A stretch of 64,000 bases of DNA, taken from Pontiella agarivorans. GTDB lineage: Bacteria; Verrucomicrobiota; Kiritimatiellia; Kiritimatiellales; Pontiellaceae. Below the pieces are notes generated by a model that worked only from the letters and a program-made list of their open reading frames with translations, searched no databases and was not told the origin of the DNA. The DNA lies in NCBI RefSeq assembly GCF_034531395.1, contig NZ_JARVCO010000012.1, forward strand, positions 744,001-808,000, written 5' to 3'. Shown in pieces: positions 36,321 to 46,506 of the stretch; position 1 is the stretch's first letter; every line of letters begins with the position of its first letter. Both the position numbers and the translations under genes were made by a program.

Positions 36321-38060
36321 ATGAAAAAGCAGTTTATTATTGCAGCAGCTATGGCTGCAGCGGGTATGGCCGGCGCGGCCGCTACCTATATTGATCAGGA
36401 CATCGAGACGTCCACCACCCTGTCGGCGCTGCCGGATGGAGATTACTACAGCCTGACGAACGTTGTTTACGTTATGCCGGGTGCTGCACTGACGCTCGAA
36501 GCCGGAGTGGTGTTTAAAAACTCGGGCGACGGCAGTCTGGGGGTCACCCGCGGTGCCCAGCTGTTTGTTGAAGGAACCAAATATGATCCGGTGATCTTCA
36601 CTTCGACCAACGATAATTTTTCCGCCTGGCAGGCGCAGTGCAACCAGTGGGGGTCTATTGCCATCTGCGGTAACGGCATGATCTCCGCTTCGCATTATAA
36701 AGGCTCCGCAATTATCGGTTCGGACAATGTGCAGAATACAAAAGATCCGGACGGCAACAGCGATAAAATCATGGAAGGCCTGAGTGCGGCCTATGTGGGG
36801 GATACCCGCCCGTATTACGGCGGTAACGATGATAACGATGACAGTGGTTCCATCAAATACCTGTCGATTCGTTACGGCGGTCAGCAGACTTCTCAGCCGG
36901 ATGTTGAGTTGAATGGTCTCTCCCTCGGCGGTGTCGGCGCAGCCACGGATATCGAATATGTGGAAGTCATGAACAACGTGGATGACGGCATCGAAATCTG
37001 GGGCGGTAAAGTGAATCTGAAACACGTGAATATCTGGAACGTGGGGGATGACAGCTTTGATATCGACCAGGGATGGCGCGGTAAGGCTCAGTTCGGTCTG
37101 ATTGTTCAGGGGCATTCCGGTGACTATGATCAGGGGTCCGGCGTTGGGGACAATATTTTCGAGCACGACGGTGCGGAAGATTCCGATGCCCAGCCGGTAA
37201 CGACAGGCGTGATCGCCAACTTCACAGCCATCGGGCAGGGTAACGGCAACGGTGAAGACGGTGACGGCGGAACGGCCTGGCGCGATGGAGCCCGTCTGCA
37301 GTATCGTAACTGCATCTTCATGGATGTTTCTGAACATGTGGTTCGTGCAGATGGCGATGACGGTGACGGTGCTCAGGGTTATGGCTACAACGGAACGCTG
37401 ACGTTTGATCAGGTTTTCTCTGAGTCGTATACCAACCTGCCTTCCAACAGCATCGGTATTGCGCCGTGGACCATCTATACCGCACAGGGCGAAGGTACGC
37501 TGGCCGGTTTTGAAAACTGTGTGTTCTACAACAACAATAACTACACCTGGTTTAACCTGCTGGGGCAGACCAATGCGGCACTCAATAACATTGTTGAGCC
37601 GGCGGCCATGCCGATTGCCTCAATTACCCGCGATACTACTGGGTTCACCAGCACACAAGGTAAAACCATCAGCCCGGTGCTGAGCCTTGATCCGTGCGCT
37701 GCGAACGATGCCGTGGATATGGGCGCTTCGGTTGCTGCGGATGGATTCTTCACGGAAGCCACCTATGCAGGCGGTTTCAGTGCAACGCATAACTGGTTGC
37801 TGGGATGGTCTGCTGCAGACCAGTTCGGCCTGATCGACAGCTCCAGCCATGGTGAAGGCGTGATGATCAACGATATGGTTCAGGGCGGTGTGGCTCTGAC
37901 CTTCGATACCGACGAAGGGGTTGAATACTTCGTGCAGAGCTCGGCTGATGCGGGTTTCTCTTCGGCTTCTGTTGAAGCCACGCTGATCGGTACCGGGGAG
38001 GAAATGGCCTGGGCGGATGCCGCTGCAGACCAGACTAAATTCTTCCGCGTAGTGAAGTAA
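36321..38060 (+). CDS. Secreted Asp/Gly-rich beta-helix-like protein
   Basis: Exported 579-residue protein leading the TonB locus; exact function unknown. Signal peptide MKKQFIIAAAMAAAGMAGA. The body has repeating beta-strand/turn segments rich in Asn, Asp and Gly (DIEYVEVMNNVDDGIEIWGG; NVGDDSFDIDQGWRGKAQF), as in right-handed parallel beta-helices, and resembles secreted proteins known mainly from Bacteroidetes. The last ~70 residues end in DQTKFFRVVK, a domain style common at the C-termini of secreted PVC proteins. AAAGGAGA lies before the ATG, so expression should be high, and a strong terminator follows. It may be a surface partner of the receptor or bind its substrate. Confidence 0.7.
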   Translation: MKKQFIIAAAMAAAGMAGAAATYIDQDIETSTTLSALPDGDYYSLTNVVYVMPGAALTLEAGVVFKNSGDGSLGVTRGAQLFVEGTKYDPVIFTSTNDNFSAWQAQCNQWGSIAICGNGMISASHYKGSAIIGSDNVQNTKDPDGNSDKIMEGLSAAYVGDTRPYYGGNDDNDDSGSIKYLSIRYGGQQTSQPDVELNGLSLGGVGAATDIEYVEVMNNVDDGIEIWGGKVNLKHVNIWNVGDDSFDIDQGWRGKAQFGLIVQGHSGDYDQGSGVGDNIFEHDGAEDSDAQPVTTGVIANFTAIGQGNGNGEDGDGGTAWRDGARLQYRNCIFMDVSEHVVRADGDDGDGAQGYGYNGTLTFDQVFSESYTNLPSNSIGIAPWTIYTAQGEGTLAGFENCVFYNNNNYTWFNLLGQTNAALNNIVEPAAMPIASITRDTTGFTSTQGKTISPVLSLDPCAANDAVDMGASVAADGFFTEATYAGGFSATHNWLLGWSAADQFGLIDSSSHGEGVMINDMVQGGVALTFDTDEGVEYFVQSSADAGFSSASVEATLIGTGEEMAWADAAADQTKFFRVVK

Positions 38061-38087
38061 GGCATCGCGATAGATGATCTGAATATG

Positions 38088-38121
38088 CTGGTGGCGGATT
38101 GCTCTGCCACCAGCCTTTTTT
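38088..38121 (+). terminator. Terminator between the secreted protein and the receptor operon
   Basis: GCTGGTGGC and GCCACCAGC form a perfect nine-base stem followed by TTTTTT, 27 bases past the stop codon. Read-through would allow a high ratio of the first product to the downstream proteins. Confidence 0.9.
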
Positions 38122-38136
38122 AAACGGATGTGTTAG

Positions 38137-39387
38137 GTGAGCAATATGATGCGGTTAGTGACAGGTTTGGTGCTTTCGACGGTTCTGGTGGCAGGAGCTG
38201 AAACATCTTCGAAAACTGCGGTTTCAATGGCGCCGTTTCAGGAACAGCTGTTGGAGCTGGCTTTTTCCGGAGTCTCCGAGATGCCGCTGCGTCCGCATAT
38301 TAAAAACCGGTCCCGGGCACAGCTGAAAACGGCACGGACCTGTTTGGAACTGAACAGCCCGGATAGGGCTGAACGCTTTGTGAATGATATTCAGAACTGG
38401 CAGCGCTGGATGGGCTATGCGGATATTGCCGCATATTATGCGGAGCTGGGGATGCAGGAGAAGGCGGAGGATTTTCTGGCGAAGGTTTATCCGGCGCTGG
38501 AAATGTCGGAAGATATTCGTTCCGGAAAAGTTGCCGCCAGCACAGAAAATCCTCTGATTGATACGCTGGTTGATCAGCGTTACCAGGCGGTGCTGACGCG
38601 TGTGGAGGAAGTCCGGCGTATGAGCCGTAAGACGGTTGGAACTGTCGCTCCGGAAGGGCGGTATGGTGAGGTGAATGCGGCCATTCTCAATGCGGAAGCC
38701 ATGGTGGAAAATGCCGCTGATACGGCGGAGGCGATTCAACGGCTCAAGCCCTTAACCACCCACAAAAATTTTGAAATTGCGTACTTCGGTTTTCATGCGC
38801 TGGTGCATGCGGTGGATCAGCATTATGACGCGGTGAATCTGAACCGGATTCTGAATGAGGAAATAAAGCCCGCTCTTACCAGGGTTCCGGTATTCATGAA
38901 AATTGATCTGTATCAGGAATTTGCTGCGATTGCGGTGAAACATAACGATATCGAATCTGTTCTCCCGATTCTTACGGAACTCGAATCGATGGTTGAAAGC
39001 CTGAAATCCGGTCCGCGTTATTATGTAACAGAAGCCGCCCGGGTTCTGCAACTGATGATAAAGGCCGGGCAGGATGAAAAAGCGTCGGAAGAGGTGGATC
39101 TGCTGCTGGCTTATTACCGGGAACACCGGGAGCTGATTGTGAATATGGAACGCGCTGCCCGGGTATGTGCTGTTGCTGAAGTATACGGGGCGCTGGGAAA
39201 AACCGATGTTGCGCTGGAGCTGTATGAAGAGGCGATTGCCGAGGGAACCTTTAATCCCAATTCAAGACCGCAGGCGGATGATTTAAACCGGATCTGCTGC
39301 TCTCTGGCATTGAACCATATTGAGCCGGGCAACCTGCTATGGGAGCGGCTGAATGAAATGCGGAATGACCTGGGAACGCCCTGGTAA
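38137..39387 (+). CDS. Exported helical-repeat protein of the TonB locus
   Basis: 416-residue protein, not recognised as a named family. A GTG start gives a signal peptide ending near AGA; a second in-frame ATG lies four codons on. The rest is almost wholly helical, with TPR-like pairs (GYADIAAYYAELGMQEKAEDFLAKVYPAL; ICAVAEVYG-type segments ending with LGKTDVALELYEEAI). It sits 76 bases after the secreted protein gene, across the terminator, and 17 bases before the receptor gene, so it probably works in the periplasm with the receptor or TonB. Confidence 0.72.
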   Translation: MSNMMRLVTGLVLSTVLVAGAETSSKTAVSMAPFQEQLLELAFSGVSEMPLRPHIKNRSRAQLKTARTCLELNSPDRAERFVNDIQNWQRWMGYADIAAYYAELGMQEKAEDFLAKVYPALEMSEDIRSGKVAASTENPLIDTLVDQRYQAVLTRVEEVRRMSRKTVGTVAPEGRYGEVNAAILNAEAMVENAADTAEAIQRLKPLTTHKNFEIAYFGFHALVHAVDQHYDAVNLNRILNEEIKPALTRVPVFMKIDLYQEFAAIAVKHNDIESVLPILTELESMVESLKSGPRYYVTEAARVLQLMIKAGQDEKASEEVDLLLAYYREHRELIVNMERAARVCAVAEVYGALGKTDVALELYEEAIAEGTFNPNSRPQADDLNRICCSLALNHIEPGNLLWERLNEMRNDLGTPW

Positions 39388-39404
39388 CGGATCCGCCGGT
39401 TTCG

Positions 39405-42400
39405 GTGGAACAGAATGTGTACGATTTTGGATGGTGTGAATTGAAAAACTGTTTACGACTTTTATTTGTTTTGTCTCTTTGTATCTGCGGAGCATCCGCT
39501 CAGCAGGGCGGTATTCGCGGTATGGTGATGGATGCCGATTTTGAAGTGCCGCTTCCCGGTGTTAAAGTGGTGATTTCGGAAACCGGCCAGGAGGCGGTGA
39601 CCGGTGATGCGGGAAGCTACTTCCTCGAACAGGTTGAGCCGGGGGCCTATACGCTGATGTTCAGCAAGGGCGGCTATACCCGTTTCACACAGCCGCAGGT
39701 GATTGTGTCGCCCGGAAAACTGGCGGAGATGGATGCGTCGCTGGCGGGCGAATATGAAGAGATGGATGAGCTTGTCGTAAAGGAGATCAGCCTGGGCGGT
39801 GCGTCAGAAATCGGCCTGCTGAATCTGCGTATGGAAAGCGTGGCGATGATGGATTCGGTCGGAGCGGATCTGATGAGCAAAGCCGGGGCTTCCGATGCTG
39901 CGCAGGCGCTGACCCTGGTTCCGGGTACGACGATTCAGGACGGAAAATATGCGGTGGTACGCGGGTTGCCGGATCGCTACGTCGCCTCGCTCATGAACAA
40001 CGTTCGCCTGCCGAGTGCGGACCCGGATAAACGCGCCGTTCAGCTCGATCAGTTTCCTTCGGCCATGATTGAAAGTATGCAGGTTTCCAAAACCTTTACG
40101 CCGGATCAGCAGGGCGATGCCTCCGGCGGTGCGGTGAATATTGTACTCAAAGGGATTCCGGATGAACGGGTGCTGCAGTTTAAAATCGGCACAAAATATA
40201 AAACCAACGTTGGCGATGCCGGCAGCGATTTTCCGGTCGATGATGCCATAGACATGGGCACGTGGGGGCATACAGCAGATGACATACAACCGCAGGATAT
40301 CAGCACGCCATGGTCCGGGGTTGTGGGGGTTGAACGCGGGGACAGCCGGCCCATGTATGACTGGTCGTTAACGGCCGGGGATAAGTTTGCGGTCGGTTCC
40401 GATCTGAAAGTCGGATTTGTCGGATCGCTTTTCTATAAGCGGGATGCTTCGTACAGCGAAGGGCGGAATGATAAATACTGGCTGGAGAATGACGGCGGAT
40501 TGCAGGATACGATGACGCCGCAATACAGCGGGGATAATCCCTATCTTACATTCGGCGGCACGTCTTATCTGAATCCCGGTTCGGAGCTGAGCACGTCACT
40601 GTATGATTTCCGGCAGGGGAGTGAAGAACTGCAGTGGGGGACCCTGGGAGGCATCGGTGCCGAGACGGAAAATAATGCGGTCAACCTGCTTTATTCCTAC
40701 AACTTCACCGGGGAGAGTACGGCCCGTCTGTCAGAAGATACGCGGGGAAAAACCTATTTTTTTCCGGGGTATGATCCCGATGACATCACATCGCCGGGCG
40801 GGGCGGATTCTGATTCAGCGCTTTTTGGCGGGAATCAGGATTTTTCCAGCTTTGCCGCATTTAATCGAAAAGAAGAACTGGACTACACCGAGCGGACTGC
40901 CGGAAGTCTGCAGCTGCGCGGAGATCACACTCTTCCGCTCGGCAGCCTGCGGATCGGTTCTGCTTTTACCTTTAATGAACCGGAGATTGACTGGACGGTT
41001 GCGTGGAGCGGATCAACAATGGATACCCCGGACCGTCGTTCGCTGGAAACCTATTGGCGGAGAGATGACGATGGAGACGGGATTCATCGCATGTATAATG
41101 ATGATGGCGGCCGTGCCCGTCTTATCCGCACTTGGCGCAGTGTTGATGAGGACAGTTTTCAGTATTTCGGAAATATCAACCTGCCGTTTGAAGCGTGGAA
41201 CGATGAAGAAGGATTTCTCAAATTCGGCGGCTTTGATGACTCGGTGGAACGTTCGTTTGATCAGAACAGTTTTTATACCACGCAGCAATTGAGTTCCCTG
41301 CAGGTACAGCCTTCCATGGCCTGGGAGGAGTTCTGGAGTTCCTACCTGAATGATGAGCGGATTGACATGAGCGATTATCCGTTCGACGTCAATTATGACG
41401 GTGCCCAGGATATTACCGCATTTTATCTGATGGGCGATTTACCCGTTGCTTCATTTTTGAAAATTACCGGGGGGGTCCGTTTTGAAAAAACGGAATTAAA
41501 TACCACCATGCGGGATGTTGATCCGAATGCGCAGTTATATATTCCGGCCAACAATTACGGTCCGCTTGATTTCGCGGGCAATGAAGATCAGGCAAATGCG
41601 GTAATTGATCAGAACGATGTGCTGCCTTCGATCGGGTTTGAATTTATTCCTCATGATAAAATTTCATTCCGGGGTTCGTATACCGAGACCATCGCCCGCA
41701 TGACTTTTAAGGAGCTGGTGCCGATTGAGCAGGTCGATACGCTGGGTGATGATCCGTTTATCGGCAATCCGGATCTGCAGATGAGCTCCATCCGGAACTA
41801 CGATTTGCGTTTTGATTATAATCCCTATCCGGGGGGGCTTGTTTCTGTTTCCTGGTTTTATAAGGAGCTGAAGGATGTCATTGATTATCGTCAGCAGATT
41901 CTGGGGGGAGCAACGCTGGCGACCACGCCGGACAATTATTCGGAAGGAACCATCAACGGCTATGAGCTTGAGATGCGCCAGTCATTAGGTGAATGGTGGG
42001 AACCGCTGGAGGGATTGGATTTGGGGGCCAACCTGACGCTGATCCAGTCTGAACTGGATGCTTCGGGTGCGGAGCTTGATGCGCTGGCCGGACTCCCCGA
42101 AATCATCGAGGCGGAATATGATGACGGCACGCGCGATATGATGGGCACCCCTGAATATCTGTATAATTTAAATGCCACCTATACGGTTCCGAAGTTCGGA
42201 ACAGAGCTCGGCCTGTTTTACATCTTTAAAGGTGATGCGCTGAAGGCTGCGGGAACACAGGATTCCAACCGGTATATTCCGAATATTTATGAAAAGGGTT
42301 ACGGGGTGCTTAACTTTTCCCTTTCGCAGAAACTGGGCAATCATTTCAAAGTCGGTTTCAAAGCAAAAAATCTGCTCAATCCGGAAATTCAGTCCGTCTA

Positions 42401-42488
42401 CCGCTCTGAATATGCCGGTGAGGATGTCATTCGGACCTCCTATAAAAAGGGCATCGAATACAGTGTGGGTGTGAGCACCACCTGGTAA
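39405..42488 (+). CDS. TonB-dependent outer-membrane receptor
   Basis: Large receptor, 1027 residues. After the signal peptide (LLFVLSLCICGASA) comes a carboxypeptidase-regulatory-like beta-sandwich (about 35-115, GIRGMVMDADFEVPLPGVKV), the plug (about 145-245, with YAVVRGLPDRYVASLMNNVRLPSADP and SGGAVNIVLKG), and a 22-strand barrel ending in GVSTTW. GTG 39405 is the longest start; a TTG at 39441 directly before the signal peptide (LKNCLRLL) may be the real one. The added N-terminal sandwich is common in SusC-like and other large-substrate receptors. No siderophore motifs; the linked TonB/ExbBD genes are probably its dedicated energisers. Confidence 0.92.
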   Translation: MEQNVYDFGWCELKNCLRLLFVLSLCICGASAQQGGIRGMVMDADFEVPLPGVKVVISETGQEAVTGDAGSYFLEQVEPGAYTLMFSKGGYTRFTQPQVIVSPGKLAEMDASLAGEYEEMDELVVKEISLGGASEIGLLNLRMESVAMMDSVGADLMSKAGASDAAQALTLVPGTTIQDGKYAVVRGLPDRYVASLMNNVRLPSADPDKRAVQLDQFPSAMIESMQVSKTFTPDQQGDASGGAVNIVLKGIPDERVLQFKIGTKYKTNVGDAGSDFPVDDAIDMGTWGHTADDIQPQDISTPWSGVVGVERGDSRPMYDWSLTAGDKFAVGSDLKVGFVGSLFYKRDASYSEGRNDKYWLENDGGLQDTMTPQYSGDNPYLTFGGTSYLNPGSELSTSLYDFRQGSEELQWGTLGGIGAETENNAVNLLYSYNFTGESTARLSEDTRGKTYFFPGYDPDDITSPGGADSDSALFGGNQDFSSFAAFNRKEELDYTERTAGSLQLRGDHTLPLGSLRIGSAFTFNEPEIDWTVAWSGSTMDTPDRRSLETYWRRDDDGDGIHRMYNDDGGRARLIRTWRSVDEDSFQYFGNINLPFEAWNDEEGFLKFGGFDDSVERSFDQNSFYTTQQLSSLQVQPSMAWEEFWSSYLNDERIDMSDYPFDVNYDGAQDITAFYLMGDLPVASFLKITGGVRFEKTELNTTMRDVDPNAQLYIPANNYGPLDFAGNEDQANAVIDQNDVLPSIGFEFIPHDKISFRGSYTETIARMTFKELVPIEQVDTLGDDPFIGNPDLQMSSIRNYDLRFDYNPYPGGLVSVSWFYKELKDVIDYRQQILGGATLATTPDNYSEGTINGYELEMRQSLGEWWEPLEGLDLGANLTLIQSELDASGAELDALAGLPEIIEAEYDDGTRDMMGTPEYLYNLNATYTVPKFGTELGLFYIFKGDALKAAGTQDSNRYIPNIYEKGYGVLNFSLSQKLGNHFKVGFKAKNLLNPEIQSVYRSEYAGEDVIRTSYKKGIEYSVGVSTTW

Positions 42489-42555
42489 CGACCTGCTAAC
42501 AATTCACTCACTGTTCAAAAACATTCTGACAATAGAACTCTAGCCCGAGGTAAAC

Positions 42556-43305
42556 ATGAAAAAACAACTGTTGATAATTTTAGCCGTTTCCGGCGCGGCC
42601 TTCGGGGCACAGGCGCAGGAACTGGATGAGACGAAAGAGGCGCTCTCGAAGTGGGTTGAAACCCGCAAGCTGATCTCGGAAGAGAAGCAGAAATGGGAGC
42701 TGGAACGTGAAATTCTGGGCGACCGGATTGATCTGGTCCGTAACGAGCGCGATACCCTGAATACCAAAATCCACGAGACACAGTCGCTGATTACCGACGC
42801 CGACAAAAAACGTGAGGATTTGGTTAAAGAAAAAGACGCGCTGAAAAATGCATCGGCGACACTCGTTAACCGAATCTTCACGCTGGAGCGCGAAGTGCTG
42901 AACCTGTTGCCGTCGCTGCCGGAGCCGGTTCAGGAGCGAATCAAATCGCTGAGTCAGCGGATTCCGAAAACAGAAGAGACGGAGCTCTCGTTGTCGGAGC
43001 GCTATCAGAACCTCATCGGAATCATCAACGAGCTCAACAAAGGAGCCGGTGAAATTACCGTGGTGAGCGAAGTGAAAAAACTTTCCGATGGCTCCAGCGC
43101 TGAAGTGCAGACGATGTATATCGGCTATGCGGCCGGCTATTCCTGCAACAACAACGGCGATGTTGCCTTCATCGGAACCCCGACTTCCGAAGGCTGGAAA
43201 TGGGAGCAGGATAATTCCATCGCCCGGACCGTTGCCGACTCCATCTCCATTTTGAAAAACGAAAAGGTCGCGGCCTTTATGCCGTTGCCCGTAAGCGTCG
43301 ATTAA
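42556..43305 (+). CDS. DUF3450 periplasmic coiled-coil protein
   Basis: 249-residue exported protein with signal peptide (MKKQLLIILAVSGAAFGAQA) and a long coiled coil at about 25-115, followed by a small globular part (EVQTMYIGYAAGYSCNNNGDVAFIG). DUF3450 genes stand next to TtpC-type exbB genes in gamma- and alphaproteobacterial TonB2 operons, as here. Its role is not established; association with the periplasmic part of the energising complex is likely. CCGAGG lies before the ATG. Confidence 0.85.
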   Translation: MKKQLLIILAVSGAAFGAQAQELDETKEALSKWVETRKLISEEKQKWELEREILGDRIDLVRNERDTLNTKIHETQSLITDADKKREDLVKEKDALKNASATLVNRIFTLEREVLNLLPSLPEPVQERIKSLSQRIPKTEETELSLSERYQNLIGIINELNKGAGEITVVSEVKKLSDGSSAEVQTMYIGYAAGYSCNNNGDVAFIGTPTSEGWKWEQDNSIARTVADSISILKNEKVAAFMPLPVSVD

Positions 43306-43315
43306 GGATTATACG

Positions 43316-44749
43316 ATGAAAAAATCAGGATTTAACTGCACGCCGCGCCGCAACTGTTTTCTTTCTGCTGTTGCGCTGCTGGTACTCACCGCACTGGGGG
43401 CGTCCGCTCAGAATGCCGTCCCTATGCAGGAAAAGCTGGAAGCCAGTCTGCAGGAGCTTTCCAATGTCCGGAACGCAATCGCCAGGGAAAAACTTCCGAT
43501 GGTGAAGGGGCTCAATGCACTGGAAGATGAGGTGATGGAGGTGCGCCTTGAACATCAGAAAATCATGCGTCAGCTCGACAGCCGCAATCTTGATCTGAAT
43601 AACCTGCGTTCCGATATTAAAAGCCGCAAGGGCGAAAAAAACTACATCTCCAATCTGCTGGTTGAATACACCCGGAACTTTGAAACCCGGCTGCACATTG
43701 CCGAGCTGGATTTATATGAAAATCTGGTAAAGGCCGCTTCGCTGGCGCCGGAAAACAGCAACCTTTCCGACCAGGAGATTTTTGTTAAACAGACTGAACT
43801 GGTGGAAACGTCCATTCAGCGTCTGCAGGAGATTGTCGGCGGCAGTGCATTCGCCGGAACCTCTGCCGGCGAGGACGGTCTTGTGAAACAGGGCAATTTC
43901 CTGCTGATCGGACCGGTGGCGCTTTTTGCATCGGAAGACGGTTCGCTGGCGGGGATTGCCGAACAGCGCCTCGGTTCGCTGGAGCCGACCGTTCTGCCGT
44001 TTGCCGATCCGCTGAATACGGAAATGGTGAAGCGTACAGTGGCGGAAAAGAAAGGTATCTTTCCGTTTGATCCAAGCCTTGGAAACGCCCGGAAAATCGA
44101 GGAAACCCGAGAGACCTTCAAAGAGCATCTGGCGAAGGGTGGAAAAGTGGGCTATGTGATTGTCGGCATGTTTGTGCTCTGTGTCGCGATTTCGATTTTC
44201 AAAGTCATTCAGCTGCTGCTGGTGCCGAAAGTGTCTGAATCGAGGGCGATGCCCGTGCTGAAAGCAATCCTGGTGAACGACCATAAAAAAGCTGCTGCCG
44301 AAATTGGCAAACTCAGGGGGCCGACAGCCGTCATGCTGACGTCCGGCATCGAGCATATCACCGAACCGAAGGAACTCGTTGAAGAGGTGATGTATGAAGA
44401 GATGCTGACGACGCGGATGCGTGTGAATAAATTTACACCGGTCCTGGCGGTCTGCGCGTCCACCGCACCGCTGATGGGGCTGCTCGGTACGGTTACGGGT
44501 ATCATCAACACCTTTAAAATGATCACGGTATTCGGGTCCGGCGATGTGAAAACGCTTTCCGGCGGGATTTCCGAAGCCCTGGTGACGACCGAAATGGGGC
44601 TGGTTGTGGCGATCAGTGCGCTGGTGATGTATGCCTTTCTTTCGCGTATGGCCAAAAAGATTACCGACCAGATGGAACAGGTGGCCATTCTCTTCATCAA
44701 CCGTTCGGTCCGTGCGGCCGGAGAAGCTGAAGAAGCGACGGCGGCGTAA
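43316..44749 (+). CDS. TtpC-like long MotA/TolQ/ExbB protein
   Basis: 477-residue member of the MotA/TolQ/ExbB proton-channel family with an extra N-terminal periplasmic domain, as in Vibrio TtpC. It has a signal peptide to ASA, a coiled-coil region (about 35-125), a membrane helix near 278-300 (VGYVIVGMFVLCVAISIF), and the canonical channel part with LAVCASTAPLMGLLGTVTGIINTF and SGGISEALVTTEMGLVVAI. It starts ten bases after the DUF3450 gene. It should link the ExbB-ExbD motor to periplasmic partners. Confidence 0.88.
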   Translation: MKKSGFNCTPRRNCFLSAVALLVLTALGASAQNAVPMQEKLEASLQELSNVRNAIAREKLPMVKGLNALEDEVMEVRLEHQKIMRQLDSRNLDLNNLRSDIKSRKGEKNYISNLLVEYTRNFETRLHIAELDLYENLVKAASLAPENSNLSDQEIFVKQTELVETSIQRLQEIVGGSAFAGTSAGEDGLVKQGNFLLIGPVALFASEDGSLAGIAEQRLGSLEPTVLPFADPLNTEMVKRTVAEKKGIFPFDPSLGNARKIEETRETFKEHLAKGGKVGYVIVGMFVLCVAISIFKVIQLLLVPKVSESRAMPVLKAILVNDHKKAAAEIGKLRGPTAVMLTSGIEHITEPKELVEEVMYEEMLTTRMRVNKFTPVLAVCASTAPLMGLLGTVTGIINTFKMITVFGSGDVKTLSGGISEALVTTEMGLVVAISALVMYAFLSRMAKKITDQMEQVAILFINRSVRAAGEAEEATAA

Positions 44750-44763
44750 GCGGAATCTGATCC

Positions 44764-45390
44764 ATGGACTTAAGCTTACAGGAATTCTGGAAACAAACGC
44801 TGACGATCTGGGGATCGGGCGGCTGGGCGATGTATGCACTGGCCGCCGATGCCTTCATCATTTTCTACATGGGCTTCAGCATCTTTTCGCGCATTCGGGC
44901 GAAGGGCTATCTTTATGTCTCTGAAAAAAAGATGAAGCGCTGGATCAAGGCTCCGGAAAAAGGGCGCGGTCCGGTCGGAAAAATGATCCGGTTTGTGATG
45001 GGGGCGCGTGACCTCGACGAGATCGGTATTTTCTTTGATGAGCTGAACCAGACCGAGATTGCACCGGTCAACCGGGATCTTAAAGTGATGCAGACCTGCG
45101 TGAGTATTGCGCCGCTGATGGGCCTGCTTGGTACCGTGACCGGTATGCTCTCGACCTTTGCGGCACTGGCCGGCGGATCGGGCGGCGATAAAACCATGGG
45201 CATGGTGGCCGGCGGGATTTCTGAAGCCCTGATCACCACGGAAACCGGTCTGCTGATTGCGCTGCCCGGTCTGATTTTTCAGTACAAGCTGGCCCGCGAG
45301 CATGCGCAGTACAAAGCCTTTCTGGCCCACTTGCAGACGGTGTGTTCCCAGCGAATTTATAAAGAGACCCTGAAAAAGGATGCCGCGTAG
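44764..45390 (+). CDS. ExbB-like proton-channel subunit
   Basis: Compact MotA/TolQ/ExbB protein, 208 residues, three membrane helices (about 15-40, 115-140 and 155-180) with SIAPLMGLLGTVTGMLSTF and GGISEALITTETGLLIALPGL, the conserved motifs of the channel. It follows the long paralogue by 14 bases. Having two ExbB-type proteins in one operon is characteristic of TonB2-type systems. Confidence 0.93.
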   Translation: MDLSLQEFWKQTLTIWGSGGWAMYALAADAFIIFYMGFSIFSRIRAKGYLYVSEKKMKRWIKAPEKGRGPVGKMIRFVMGARDLDEIGIFFDELNQTEIAPVNRDLKVMQTCVSIAPLMGLLGTVTGMLSTFAALAGGSGGDKTMGMVAGGISEALITTETGLLIALPGLIFQYKLAREHAQYKAFLAHLQTVCSQRIYKETLKKDAA

Positions 45391-45423
45391 CCCTTACGCA
45401 ATACGAATTACGGAGTATGTCAA

Positions 45424-45834
45424 ATGGGACGTTTCAGCAACAGCAGCGAAGATAATACAGAAGTGGCGGTGGATATTTCGCCACTGATCGACTGCGTATT
45501 TATTCTTCTGATTTTCTTTATCGTGACCACCACCTTTGTGGAGGAGACCGGCGTGGAAGTCGATAAACCGCAGGCGGCGTCGTCGGTTCAGCTGGAAAAA
45601 ACCAGCATCATGATCGCCATCACCCAGAACGGGGAAGTTGTTTATGGCGGCAACGAAATCGGTATTTCCGGTATCCGTCCTTTAGTGAAGCGCATGATGC
45701 AGAAGGAAGAGGTGCCGGTCATCATTCAGGCCGACCAGAACGTGATGTCCGGTCTGCTGGTCCGGGTGATCGACGAGGCCAAGCTGGCCGGTGCCGTCAA
45801 AGTGAGTATTTCCACCCTTAAGAACCAGGGATAG
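45424..45834 (+). CDS. ExbD-like subunit
   Basis: 136-residue ExbD/TolR protein: a short cytoplasmic N-terminus, one membrane helix carrying the essential Asp (VDISPLIDCVFILLIFFIVTTTF, Asp near residue 23) and a periplasmic domain ending in AKLAGAVKVSISTLKNQG. It is placed between exbB and tonB as expected. Confidence 0.94.
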   Translation: MGRFSNSSEDNTEVAVDISPLIDCVFILLIFFIVTTTFVEETGVEVDKPQAASSVQLEKTSIMIAITQNGEVVYGGNEIGISGIRPLVKRMMQKEEVPVIIQADQNVMSGLLVRVIDEAKLAGAVKVSISTLKNQG

Positions 45835-45840
45835 GACAAC

Positions 45841-46497
45841 GTGGAACCGTTCGCTAAATTTTTAAAACAGTTGGCGCAGCAATCGGCAAATGTCGCAATG
45901 GGCGGAGCCCTGACCTTTTCCTTTTTTATGCTGCTTCCGATTCTTCAGGTCATCACGCAGCCGCCGGCCAAAGATTTAACCATCCGCACGGTCGATGTGG
46001 CCAACGTGCCGCCTCCGCCGCCGCCCCCGATGGAAGAGGAGGAACCGCCTGAACCGGAGCCGGAAGAACCGCCGCCCCCGGCGGTCGATGCTGCTCCGCT
46101 GGATCTCTCGCAGCTTGAACTGGCTTTGAACCCCGGTGACGGCGGATTCGGCGGCGGCGACTTTTCCGTCAACATCGGTGCCGTGGCCGGTAACGGTGAT
46201 GAAGTCGATGCGATTTTTTCGCTCTCCGATCTCGATCAGAAACCGCGCGTGGTGTATCAGCCGGCCCCGATTTATCCGCCCGAGCTGGCGCGTAAAGGCA
46301 TGCAGGGCACCGTTTATGTTTTATTTCTTGTCGACAGGAATGGTCGAACCAAAGACCTGAAAGTTCAGAAGTCGACGCATCCGGCCTTCAATAATCCGGC
46401 CCTGAAGGCGGTCAAGCAGTGGAAATTTGAGCCGGGTAAACGCAAGGGCAAACCCGTCCAGTTCCGGATGCGAGTGCCGATCACCTTCCAAAAGTAG
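45841..46497 (+). CDS. TonB energy-transducing protein
   Basis: 218-residue TonB: membrane anchor near 18-38 (MGGALTFSFFMLLPILQVI), a proline/glutamate-rich spacer (PPPPPPPMEEEEPPEPEP), a glycine-rich linker and a C-terminal domain with YPPELARKGMQGTVYVLFLVDRNGRTKDLKVQKSTHPAFNNPALKAVKQWKFEPG, the classic TonB fold. The start is a GTG six bases after the exbD stop. The spacer is short and acidic rather than the EP/KP type of E. coli. Confidence 0.94.
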   Translation: MEPFAKFLKQLAQQSANVAMGGALTFSFFMLLPILQVITQPPAKDLTIRTVDVANVPPPPPPPMEEEEPPEPEPEEPPPPAVDAAPLDLSQLELALNPGDGGFGGGDFSVNIGAVAGNGDEVDAIFSLSDLDQKPRVVYQPAPIYPPELARKGMQGTVYVLFLVDRNGRTKDLKVQKSTHPAFNNPALKAVKQWKFEPGKRKGKPVQFRMRVPITFQK

Positions 46498-46506
46498 GAT
46501 AACGTC